Positions 1 through 5,972 of a DNA stretch of 5,972 nt are shown here, piece by piece. Under the pieces are notes generated by a model. The model was given only the letters and a program-made list of their open reading frames with translations, was not told where the DNA came from and ran no database searches. The first letter of the stretch is position 1. Every line of letters begins with the position of its first letter. The DNA is taken from positions 1-5,972 of the forward strand of contig CALFXA010000198.1 in assembly GCA_937928015.1 (NCBI GenBank), written 5' to 3'. Source of the stretch: an uncultured Anaerolineales bacterium (GTDB lineage Bacteria > Chloroflexota > Anaerolineae > Anaerolineales > Villigracilaceae). The position numbers and the translations under genes were made by a program.

Positions 1-1239
1 GAGTGGATTGCCAACCTCGAAGCGGTCGAGCGCGAGCGGACGGGGCTCAAGACGCTCAAGGTCGGCTACAACAAGGTCTTCGGCTATTACATTGAAATTT
101 CACGCGGCGCAGCAGACAGGGCACCCGAGTCTTATATCCGCAAGCAGACGCTGGTCAATGCCGAGCGCTTCATCACGCCCGAGATGAAGGAATATGAAAC
201 GCTGGTGCTCAACGCCGAGGAGCGCATCCGCGAGATCGAGCTGCGGCTGTTCAAGGAAGTCTGCGCGGAGTTGTCCAAGTCGGCGGTGCGGCTGCTCGAA
301 ACGGCACGCGCCCTGGCCGAGCTCGACACGCTGGTGGCCCTAGCGGAAGCCTCCGCTCTGGGCGGCTACAGCAGGCCCGAGGTCCAGGAGGGGTTTGGGC
401 TCGACATTCAGGAGGGACGCCATCCCGTCGTCGAGCAATCCCTGCGCGGGGACCGCTACGTCCCGAACGACATCCACTTCGAGGCGGGTGAGATCGTGCG
501 CGTCATCACCGGGCCGAACATGAGCGGTAAATCGACCTACCTGCGGCAGGCGGCGCTGATTGTACTGATGGCGCAGATGGGATCGTTCGTGCCTGCCGCC
601 TCGGCGCGCATCGGGCTGGTGGACCGCATCTTCACCCGCATCGGCGCGCAGGATGAAATCCACGCGGGACAGTCGACCTTCATGGTCGAGATGATTGAGG
701 CCGCCAACATTCTGCATCACGCCACCTCGCGCTCGCTGTTGATCCTCGACGAAATCGGGCGCGGCACCTCGACCTATGATGGCGTCTCCATTGCTTGGGG
801 CATGATCGAGTACATTCATAATCATCCGCAACTACGCGCCAAGACCCTGTTCGCCACACACTATCACGAGTTGACCCAGTTGGCCGACCTGCTGCCTGGC
901 GTGCGCAATTACAACGTGGCGGTCAGCGAGGCAGATGGCAAAGTGGTCTTCCTGCACAAGATCGTGCCTGGTGGCGCAGACCGCTCGTACGGCATCCACG
1001 TGGCGCAACTAGCGGGGCTGCCCAAACCTGTGGTGGCGCGCGCCAACGAGATCATGGCCGAGTTGGAGAAGACCTCGGGCCGTGCGGTGAAGATCAACCC
1101 GCACACGGCCCAACAGGTGGCGCTCTTCCCTGAGACCAATCCGCTGTTGGATGAACTGAAATCGCTGGACGTGAATGAACTCTCCCCCATTGAGGCGCTC
1201 AACAAGTTGTTCGAGTGGCGGAAGAAATTTACAAAATGA
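1..1239 (+). CDS. mutS: DNA mismatch repair ATPase MutS (C-terminal 412 residues; 5' end outside window)
   Basis: MutS binds base mismatches and small loops as a dimer and uses ATP to recruit MutL in post-replicative repair in the cytoplasm. The frame is open from base 1, so the mismatch-binding and connector domains lie upstream of the window. The fragment opens in the lever/clamp region (GYNKVFGYYIEIS near residues 22-34, then a clamp-return helix to about residue 115). The ATPase domain follows, with Walker A GPNMSGKST at residues 171-179 (bases 511-537), the ABC signature/Walker B stretch LLILDEIGRGTSTYDG from residue 246 (base 736; D250, E251), and the switch histidine in FATHYHEL (H287, base 859). 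Near the C-terminus QVALF (bases 1114-1128) fits a beta-clamp binding pentapeptide. LSPIEALNKLFEW is the usual C-terminal helix-turn dimerisation motif, so the end is natural (TGA at 1237-1239). No frameshift is seen and all catalytic residues are present. The family assignment is secure. It converges on the pyrophosphatase gene. Confidence 0.98.
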   Translation, partial: EWIANLEAVERERTGLKTLKVGYNKVFGYYIEISRGAADRAPESYIRKQTLVNAERFITPEMKEYETLVLNAEERIREIELRLFKEVCAELSKSAVRLLETARALAELDTLVALAEASALGGYSRPEVQEGFGLDIQEGRHPVVEQSLRGDRYVPNDIHFEAGEIVRVITGPNMSGKSTYLRQAALIVLMAQMGSFVPAASARIGLVDRIFTRIGAQDEIHAGQSTFMVEMIEAANILHHATSRSLLILDEIGRGTSTYDGVSIAWGMIEYIHNHPQLRAKTLFATHYHELTQLADLLPGVRNYNVAVSEADGKVVFLHKIVPGGADRSYGIHVAQLAGLPKPVVARANEIMAELEKTSGRAVKINPHTAQQVALFPETNPLLDELKSLDVNELSPIEALNKLFEWRKKFTK

Positions 1240-1260
1240 AGAGCGTAGTTGCATATACAT

Positions 1261-1298
1261 AAAAACAAGGCCCTGTCTTTATTAGACAGGGCCTTGTT
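1261..1298 (-). terminator. Intrinsic terminator of hppA, possibly bidirectional with mutS
   Basis: A perfect 15-bp inverted repeat (1264-1278 with 1284-1298) is separated by a 5-base loop, TTATT. Read on the minus strand, the stem runs straight into a T-tract (complement of the A's at 1261-1265), the classic rho-independent form for the pyrophosphatase gene, whose stop codon is 11 bases away. On the plus strand, 25 bases after the mutS stop, the stem is followed only by TTATAACC, so termination of mutS there is probably weaker. Confidence 0.9.
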
Positions 1299-1308
1299 AT
1301 AACCAGCT

Positions 1309-3651
1309 TTACTTCATCTGCGGCGCGGGAGCCTTCGAGCGAAGGATCGCCCAGGCCAACACGCCCGCCAGGATCAGGGCCACGGCCCAGATGACCACCA
1401 GGGTCATCCCGGTCGCGCCAGCATACTGGACGATGATCGGGGCGATGATGACGGCCACCAGGTTCACGACCTTGATCATCGGGTTGAGTGCAGGGCCAGC
1501 CGTGTCCTTGAAGGGATCACCAACTGTGTCGCCCACCACGCTCGCCTTGTGGCGCTCGGAACTCTTGCCCGTGTTGGCGGCAGGATTCTTCGGCTCGTCT
1601 TCGATCAACTTCTTGGCATTGTCCCAAGCGCCGCCGGAGTTGTTGAGGAAGACCGCCAGCAACTGACCAGAGACGATGATGCCCGCCAGGAAGCCGCCCA
1701 ACGCTTCGACCTGCAACATCAAGCCGACCACGATCGGGGTCACGATGCCGAGCAGGGCCAGCGACACCAGTTCCTTTTGGGCCGCGGTGGTCGAGATGCT
1801 GACCGCCTGCTTGTAATCGGGGGGAATCTTCCCATCCAGCACGCCCAGCTTGAACTGGCGGCGAACTTCCAACACGATCAGGGAAGCCGCGCGGGTGACC
1901 GCCTGGATGGCAAACGAGGAGAACAGCCACGGCAGCGCGCCACCGATCAACATGCCGACGAAGACCTGTGGGTAATCCACACGGATACCGATCGCCGAGA
2001 TCTGCTCCGCAGCCGGGATTCCGAGGCTGGTCTGCGCACGAGAAACATCCACCAGGAAGGAGCCGAACAACGAGACCGCCGCAATGACGGCCGAGCCGAT
2101 GGCCACGCCCTTGGTGATGGCCTTGGTGGTATTGCCCACCGCGTCCAGGTCCGCCATGATCTGCTGCGCAGCCTTGGTCTCTTTATCTTCCTGGCCAGAC
2201 CAGGACATTTCGCCAATGCCGTTGGCGTTGTCGGCAATCGGGCCGAAGGAGTCCATGGCCACGTTATTGCCGGTCAGGGTCAACATGCCGATGCCGGTCA
2301 TGGCCACGCCGTAGAGGATGAAATTCACACGCTCAGCGGCGCTGACACCGGGGATGGTTCCGAAGATGAAGATCGAGGCGACGATGGTTACCGCGATGAC
2401 CAGCACGGACCACACCGAGGACTCGAAACCGACCGAGATGCCTTGCAGAATCAAGGTGGCGGGGCCGGTATCGGCGGCCTTCTTGATGTCATTGACCGGC
2501 GAGGCGTGTGTGCCGGTGAAATACTCGGTCAGGCGGTCGATCACGATGGCCAGCAAAACACCGACAGCCACTGCCATCGGGGTGCGCCACCAGCCGCCAA
2601 AATCGGACAGTCCCTGCAGATAGAAGAAGCCAGCCGCAAAGAACAGGACGGCCGAGATCAGCGCGGAGGTGAGGAAGCCGCTGAAGATCGCGGACATGGC
2701 GTCAGAGCTCTTGCCAGTGCTTCCGGCACGGACAAAGTAGGTGCCGAAGATCGAGGACAACACACCGATACCGCGCACGATCAGCGGGTAGATGATCCAT
2801 TCGAGACGGCCGGTGGCGTGATAGAGCGCCAGGCCGAGGATCAAACCGGAGACGATGGTCACCTCGTAGGACTCGAAGATGTCGGCAGCCATGCCAGCGC
2901 AGTCGCCCACGTTGTCACCCACCAGGTCTGCGATCACGGCTGGGTTGCGCGGATCATCCTCAGGGATGCCGGCTTCCACCTTGCCCACCAGGTCCGCGCC
3001 CACGTCCGCAGCCTTGGTGAAGATACCACCGCCCACGCGCATGAAGAGCGCCAGCAGGGTGCCGCCGAAGCCGAAGCCCAAGAGAGCGTCCGGGGCGGCG
3101 ATGCCAAGGGCGATGAAGATCAGGGTGCCGCCGAGCAGGCCCAGGCCGTCGGTCAGCATGCCGGTGATCGTGCCGGCGCGGTAGGCGATACGCAGGGCAT
3201 CACCAAAGGACCTGCGAGAAGCGGAAGCCACGCGCACATTCCCTTGCACTGCCATGCGCATGCCGATCTGTCCCACCGCCAGCGAGAACCCGGAGCCCAT
3301 CACGAAGGCAATCGCGCGGGCGATGCCAATGATCAGGCGCACACGGCCTTCGTCCATGCCTTTGAAACGTTCGAGCGCCTCAGGGCTGGGTGGCACGATA
3401 TAAACGGAAAAGAACAGGGCGATGGTAAGGATCAGGATCAGGGGCAGGATGGAGCCCAATTGGCGGCGAAGATAGGCATCTGCACCGTCGCGAATGGCAC
3501 CCCAAACTTCCTGCATCTTGGGCGTGCCGGCATCCTCGCGCATGATCTGGCTGCGCAGGAAGAGCGCATAAGCCAGGCCGAGGATGGCAACGCCAAACAC
3601 AGCCCAAATTGCGGCTGCTTCAAAAGTGGTCAAGCCTTCCATTGTGTACAT
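1309..3651 (-). CDS. hppA: K+-independent proton-translocating membrane pyrophosphatase
   Basis: This integral membrane pump (about 16 helices) hydrolyses cytoplasmic pyrophosphate to two phosphates and exports H+. It is complete at 780 aa, at the long end of the usual bacterial range. All PPi/Mg-binding motifs are present: DVGADLVGKVE at residues 216-226, RNPAVIADLVGDNVGD at 235-250, GPIADNANGIGEMS near 470-483, GGAWDNAKK at 673-681 and GDTVGDPFKDTAGP at 707-720. GNTTKAITKG (506-515) has Lys and Thr at the two positions that in this family separate K+-independent enzymes from the K+-dependent ones (Ala/Gly), so K+ independence and H+ specificity are inferred. I chose ATG at 3651 because GGAGG (3663-3667) lies 11 bases upstream. 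An in-frame TTG at 3675 would put that site inside the gene, and a second ATG at 3642 is 20 bases from it. A 15-residue hydrophilic stretch (about 683-700) precedes the last catalytic loop. The gene appears monocistronic, with its own promoter and terminator. Confidence 0.97.
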   Translation of the reverse strand: MYTMEGLTTFEAAAIWAVFGVAILGLAYALFLRSQIMREDAGTPKMQEVWGAIRDGADAYLRRQLGSILPLILILTIALFFSVYIVPPSPEALERFKGMDEGRVRLIIGIARAIAFVMGSGFSLAVGQIGMRMAVQGNVRVASASRRSFGDALRIAYRAGTITGMLTDGLGLLGGTLIFIALGIAAPDALLGFGFGGTLLALFMRVGGGIFTKAADVGADLVGKVEAGIPEDDPRNPAVIADLVGDNVGDCAGMAADIFESYEVTIVSGLILGLALYHATGRLEWIIYPLIVRGIGVLSSIFGTYFVRAGSTGKSSDAMSAIFSGFLTSALISAVLFFAAGFFYLQGLSDFGGWWRTPMAVAVGVLLAIVIDRLTEYFTGTHASPVNDIKKAADTGPATLILQGISVGFESSVWSVLVIAVTIVASIFIFGTIPGVSAAERVNFILYGVAMTGIGMLTLTGNNVAMDSFGPIADNANGIGEMSWSGQEDKETKAAQQIMADLDAVGNTTKAITKGVAIGSAVIAAVSLFGSFLVDVSRAQTSLGIPAAEQISAIGIRVDYPQVFVGMLIGGALPWLFSSFAIQAVTRAASLIVLEVRRQFKLGVLDGKIPPDYKQAVSISTTAAQKELVSLALLGIVTPIVVGLMLQVEALGGFLAGIIVSGQLLAVFLNNSGGAWDNAKKLIEDEPKNPAANTGKSSERHKASVVGDTVGDPFKDTAGPALNPMIKVVNLVAVIIAPIIVQYAGATGMTLVVIWAVALILAGVLAWAILRSKAPAPQMK

Positions 3652-3662
3652 GAGGGGGAAAT

Positions 3663-3667
3663 CCTCC
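3663..3667 (-). promoter_or_regulatory. Ribosome binding site of hppA (decides the start)
   Basis: The minus strand reads GGAGG here, 11 bases before the ATG at 3651. The spacing is slightly long but acceptable. It rules against the in-frame TTG at 3675, which lies upstream of this site. Confidence 0.75.
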
Positions 3668-3680
3668 AGAGACAAAAATG

Positions 3681-3700
3681 ATAGGCGATGAATCGCCTAT
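3681..3700 (-). promoter_or_regulatory. 20-bp palindrome in the hppA leader (operator or attenuator hairpin)
   Basis: The minus strand reads ATAGGCGATTCATCGCCTAT, two perfect 9-base arms around two bases. It lies between the hppA promoter and its ribosome binding site, beginning about 9 bases after the predicted transcription start. As RNA it would form an 8-bp stem with a TTCA loop, followed after two bases (CA) by five U's. It could therefore be a repressor operator, a 5' stabilising hairpin or a weak attenuator. The sequence shows the symmetry and position; the role is inference. Confidence 0.6.
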
Positions 3701-3715
3701 TTGTATAGCGGATAG

Positions 3716-3744
3716 ATTGTACAGTTGGCCCACTATTGTGTCAA
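3716..3744 (-). promoter_or_regulatory. Sigma-70-type promoter of hppA
   Basis: On the minus strand there is a perfect -35 TTGACA (3739-3744), a 17-base spacer and a -10 TACAAT (3716-3721, five of six consensus bases). The stretch upstream of the -35 (3745-3765) is very A+T-rich and could serve as an UP element. The predicted start is near 3709, giving a leader of about 58 bases. This is the strongest promoter-like match in the window and suggests robust housekeeping expression. Confidence 0.85.
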
Positions 3745-3873
3745 GAATAATTAATGAAAACTTAAACCGACATTGACCTTTTCATAAATTTCTTAGTGTA
3801 AAATAGGGATGGCGATCTATAGACGACCTAAATGTGGAGAAACTTGATTTTTTAAGCAAATTTAGGGCAAGAA

Positions 3874-4053
3874 ATGACATTCAGCCAGAAATATATGACA
3901 CATTATACATACCACTTGCCCATCATCCGCATCATAATATTAACAGGCGTTAATCTTTCTTATAGATTCGCGAACAATCTGGGGGACCTCATTCCAACCG
4001 TACAGGGCCGATGGTGGCCCGGAAAGGATATCCACTCAAAAAATCTCAAATGA
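3874..4053 (+). CDS. Possible small ORF of 59 aa, unrecognised and probably not coding
   Basis: The frame runs from ATG at 3874 to TGA at 4051-4053, with a weak AGGG six bases before the ATG. The product would begin MTFSQKYMTHYTYHLPIIR and contain a short hydrophobic run, IIRIIILTGV. I recognise no family. Against it, its third codon positions are mixed, unlike the strongly G/C-ending neighbouring genes, it uses rare-looking ATA, TTA and AGA codons, and it overlaps the predicted leader stems. It would lie 86 bases upstream of the nucleotidase on the same strand. I list it only because a leader peptide cannot be excluded. Confidence 0.15.
   Translation: MTFSQKYMTHYTYHLPIIRIIILTGVNLSYRFANNLGDLIPTVQGRWWPGKDIHSKNLK
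3940..3968 (+). promoter_or_regulatory. Candidate promoter for the nucleotidase gene
   Basis: TTAACA (3940-3945, five of six bases of the -35 consensus) is followed after 17 bases by TAGATT (3963-3968, four of six of the -10 consensus). Transcription would start near 3975 and give a leader of about 165 bases. A rival site upstream, TTGACC at 3773-3778 with TGTAAA 18 bases on or TAAAAT 20 bases on, would give a leader of more than 300 bases. Neither is strong; the choice is an inference. Confidence 0.3.
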
Positions 4054-4059
4054 ACCCCC
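3981..4059 (+). ncRNA. Possible structured 5' leader of the nucleotidase mRNA
   Basis: GGGGG at 3981-3985 can pair with CCCCC at 4055-4059. This encloses a hairpin GGGCC-GATGGT-GGCCC (4005-4020), whose base could be extended by TTCC (3992-3995) with GGAA (4021-4024) across a 9-base bulge. The local G+C rise inside an A+T-rich intergenic region is the main reason to list it. It matches no riboswitch consensus I can recall, and folding was not computed. Confidence 0.25.
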
Positions 4060-4120
4060 AACAGGCACTCTCTGTCAAAGCAGTTCGAACCACAAACCAA
4101 TTTCGAAAAATCTTTGAAAA

Positions 4121-4135
4121 AGACCGGAGGGGTCT
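4121..4135 (+). promoter_or_regulatory. Ribosome binding site of the nucleotidase, set in a hairpin loop
   Basis: The sequence AGACC-GGAGG-GGTCT forms a perfect 5-bp stem whose 5-base loop is exactly the Shine-Dalgarno sequence (4126-4130). The ATG at 4140 lies nine bases after GGAGG, an ideal distance, which fixes the start of the nucleotidase. CCCC at 4136-4139 could alternatively pair with GGGG at 4129-4132 and hide part of the site. Confidence 0.7.
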
Positions 4136-4139
4136 CCCC

Positions 4140-5972
4140 ATGAATAAAACCAACCTCTGGCGTGCATCCACCATCCTCCTGATGCTCGCCCTGCTGTTCT
4201 CTCAGTTCGCCACGACGAACGTCTCGGCTGCAGCCAAGAACGCGCCGTCCAATCCCGTTAGCTTCACCATTCTACATACCAATGACTTCCATGGCCAGCT
4301 CGAGCCCTCGGGCAGCAATCCTGGCATGGCTCGTGTGGCCACATTTGTCAACGGCGTTCGCACTTCCGTCGGCGCTGACAAGGTATTGTTGGTCGACGAT
4401 GGCGATGAGATGCAGGGCAGCCTGCTCTCGAACCTCGGCGACGGCACTCCCACTGGCAAAGGCATCCCCACCATCGCCACCTTCAATGCGATGGGCTACC
4501 AAGTTGCCACCTTTGGCAACCACGAATTTGACTGGGGTCAGGAAAACCTCACCAACCGCACCAATGAGGCGCTCTACCCCTATGTAACTGCTAATATCGT
4601 AAAGAAGGACGGCGCAGACTGCGCCTCTTCCGGTTGGGTCAAGCCCGACTTCGCGGATGCCCCTTATCAGATCATCACCGTTGGCACCGCTCCCGATGCT
4701 GTCAAGGTGGCATTCATTGGTGTTACCACGACAGAAACCCCCACCATTACCGTTGCTACTGCAACAGCCGGCCTGTGCTTCAAGGACCCCACCACCTCGA
4801 TTCTTCATTATTACGATCAAATGAAGACCGATGGTGCGGACGTGATTGTGGTCCTCAGCCACCTCGGTTATGCAGACGGCGGCTACGGGTATGGCCTGCC
4901 TGTCTACGGCGACCAGACCATGGCTGCCCAGTTGAATGCGGCTGGCAAGCCCGTCAACCTGATCATCGGCGGTCACAGCCACACCGACCTGACCTCCGCC
5001 ACGACGGTTGGTACCACCAAGATCGTACAGTCGCACTACAACGGCCGCAAGGTTGGTCGCGCTGATATCGTCGTCGGTACTGACGGCAGCGTTTCCATTA
5101 CCTGGACCCGCAACGTGATCGGAACCAGCGATCCTCAGGATCCCACCATTCTGGCGCTGATCAACACCTATGCGACGGATCCCGCTTATTTGAATCTCGT
5201 CAATCAGCCCGTTGGTTACTCCTCGGTCGACCTGCCCCGCCTCGATAGCGGCAACAGCGACAACATGATGGGCGCGTTCATTGACGATGCCATCTATAAC
5301 TATCTGAACACCGATGCCGAACCTGCCAACGACGTTGATCTGTTCTTCAACAACGCTGGCGGCATCCGCGCTGACTGGTGCTATGATACTGTCAATAGTA
5401 TATGGGTCAGCACTGGTTGTGTTTCCGGCCTCCACGATCCCGCCCTGTTGACCTACGGCAACATGTTCACCGTCCTGCCGTTCGGCAACGCGACCGTCGT
5501 CGGCCAAATGACCGGCGCACAGATCTTGGAAGTGCTCAACTACGGTCCGAACGTCGCGGGCGTCATCCAGCCCGCTGGCTTGAAGTATTCCTACTTCAAG
5601 TACAAAGATGCCAACCCCGGCCCGCAGCCCTATGCCTGGGGTGCGTATGACGTCACCGTCTACGACAAGACCAGCCATAGCTGGGTCCCGTTGGATCTGA
5701 ACAAGACCTACAGCGTGGGCACCAATGAATTCCTGGCCCCGGCTGGCGGCGATGGCTACAACGCCTTCAAGTATATGACCAATATCACCTATTGGGGTGA
5801 TATGCTCAATGCGGTCAATGCTTACGTCAGCGCCAATTACGGCACTACTGCCACTTCGTACACTGGCCCTAACGGCGACGGCACCCTCGATGGGCGCATC
5901 ACCCGCAATGGTACGGATGCTGGTGGCACGATTGTTCCGCTGACCGTCCTGCACCATAATGACTCGCACGGC
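4140..5972 (+). CDS. Secreted 5'-nucleotidase / 2',3'-cyclic phosphodiesterase, UshA/YfkN family (N-terminal 611 residues; continues past window)
   Basis: Enzymes of this family hydrolyse extracellular nucleotides or cyclic nucleotides to nucleoside and phosphate using two metal ions. Residues 1-32 form a signal peptide: NKTNLWR, a hydrophobic core at about 11-20, then cleavage after VSA (30) or AAA (32). The metallophosphoesterase domain follows, with LHTNDFHG (D49, H51), GDEMQGS (D89), GNHEFD (N127, with catalytic-type H128 and D131), SHLG (H241) and GGHSH (H279, H281), so every expected ligand is present. The nucleotidase C-terminal domain covers about 330-570, with NAGGIRADW (405-413), PFGN (F448) and NEFLAPAGGDGY (529-540), which hold the usual substrate-binding Arg and stacking Phe residues. 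Four cysteines (161, 213, 414, 427) could form two disulfides. At 601-611 LTVLHHNDSHG restarts a second metallophosphoesterase domain, so the full protein is a tandem enzyme. The start is fixed by GGAGG at 4126. Substrate preference cannot be read from sequence. Confidence 0.93.
   Translation, partial: MNKTNLWRASTILLMLALLFSQFATTNVSAAAKNAPSNPVSFTILHTNDFHGQLEPSGSNPGMARVATFVNGVRTSVGADKVLLVDDGDEMQGSLLSNLGDGTPTGKGIPTIATFNAMGYQVATFGNHEFDWGQENLTNRTNEALYPYVTANIVKKDGADCASSGWVKPDFADAPYQIITVGTAPDAVKVAFIGVTTTETPTITVATATAGLCFKDPTTSILHYYDQMKTDGADVIVVLSHLGYADGGYGYGLPVYGDQTMAAQLNAAGKPVNLIIGGHSHTDLTSATTVGTTKIVQSHYNGRKVGRADIVVGTDGSVSITWTRNVIGTSDPQDPTILALINTYATDPAYLNLVNQPVGYSSVDLPRLDSGNSDNMMGAFIDDAIYNYLNTDAEPANDVDLFFNNAGGIRADWCYDTVNSIWVSTGCVSGLHDPALLTYGNMFTVLPFGNATVVGQMTGAQILEVLNYGPNVAGVIQPAGLKYSYFKYKDANPGPQPYAWGAYDVTVYDKTSHSWVPLDLNKTYSVGTNEFLAPAGGDGYNAFKYMTNITYWGDMLNAVNAYVSANYGTTATSYTGPNGDGTLDGRITRNGTDAGGTIVPLTVLHHNDSHG

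Larger units (their letters stand above)
3745..4120. other. Divergent intergenic region without a convincing gene
   Basis: This region separates the hppA promoter from the nucleotidase ribosome binding site. Bases 3745-3965 are A+T-rich with many short repeats, including ATGACA at 3874 and 3895 (exactly 21 bases apart). From about 3970 the composition becomes G+C-richer and several pairings are possible: AGATT/AATCT (3964-3968 with 3976-3980), GGGCC/GGCCC (4005-4009 with 4016-4020) and an enclosing GGGGG/CCCCC (3981-3985 with 4055-4059). TTCGAA occurs twice (4084-4089 and 4102-4107). A 59-codon open frame crosses it (separate entry). I recognise no known riboswitch, tRNA or mobile element. 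Confidence 0.6.

Noticed and set aside
3652..3675. hppA starting at TTG 3675 (eight residues longer)
   Set aside because: The GGAGG at 3663-3667 would then be inside the gene, and no ribosome binding site lies ahead of the TTG; the palindrome sits there instead.
1549..3681. Long plus-strand open frame (about 710 codons) antisense to hppA
   Set aside because: Its product is dominated by His, Gln, Asp, Arg, Gly and Ala with no recognisable domain. It mirrors the strong G/C third-position bias of hppA, which has all family motifs.
3773..3804. Strong plus-strand promoter TTGACC...TAAAAT
   Set aside because: The spacing is 20 bases, too long for sigma-70; at 18 bases the -10 is only TGTAAA. Kept only as an alternative in the promoter entry.
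3809..3847. 12-codon leader peptide (MAIYRRPKCGET)
   Set aside because: No proper ribosome binding site, no run of regulatory codons and no terminator after it; such short frames are expected by chance.
4005..4037. Fluoride-type riboswitch
   Set aside because: The hairpin with a GATGG loop and a downstream CCAC recalls the pseudoknot of that class, but the second stem and its conserved bases are missing.
4272..5969. Long minus-strand open frame (about 565 codons) antisense to the nucleotidase
   Set aside because: It resembles no family and is explained by codon bias of the nucleotidase gene, whose frame has a signal peptide, an ideal ribosome binding site and all catalytic motifs.
1..5972. 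CRISPR array, tRNA, rRNA, insertion sequence or prophage
   Set aside because: No spaced repeats of CRISPR length, no cloverleaf or rRNA-like segments, no transposase or integrase motifs and no long terminal repeats were seen.

Overview
This 5,972-base window is an ordinary bacterial chromosomal segment with three protein-coding genes. Two are cut by the window edges. The coding DNA is G+C-rich with a strong preference for G or C at third positions, while the 490-base divergent intergenic region is clearly more A+T-rich. The mix of a K+-independent membrane pyrophosphatase, a Gram-positive-like signal peptide and a multi-domain secreted nucleotidase suggests an environmental bacterium. My impression from protein style is Chloroflexota (Anaerolineae-like), but nothing here proves it.

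Layout: (1) 1-1239, plus strand: the C-terminal 412 residues of the DNA mismatch-repair ATPase MutS. (2) 1240-1308: a short convergent gap holding a perfect 15-bp inverted repeat that acts as the terminator for the gene on its right and perhaps for both. (3) 1309-3651, minus strand: a complete proton-pumping membrane pyrophosphatase (hppA, 780 aa). It has a near-consensus sigma-70-type promoter (TTGACA-17-TACAAT) and a 20-bp palindrome between promoter and ribosome binding site. (4) 3652-4139: the divergent intergenic region, with the hppA control elements on its left and an A+T-rich then G+C-rich leader on its right. (5) 4140-5972, plus strand: the first 611 residues of a secreted UshA/YfkN-type 5'-nucleotidase. 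Its first metallophosphoesterase plus nucleotidase-C unit is complete, and a second metallophosphoesterase domain is just beginning at the window edge.

The genes do not form an operon. MutS works in DNA repair. The other two are divergently transcribed and both release phosphate: the pyrophosphatase hydrolyses cytoplasmic PPi while pumping protons, and the nucleotidase releases phosphate from nucleotides outside the membrane. A shared phosphate-related control is possible but only hinted at by short repeats.

I found no CRISPR array, tRNA, rRNA, insertion sequence or phage gene. The points most worth a second look are the hppA leader palindrome, the ribosome binding site displayed exactly in a small hairpin loop ahead of the nucleotidase, the possible structured nucleotidase leader, and the tandem architecture of that protein. 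I see no convincing sign of an undescribed biological system.
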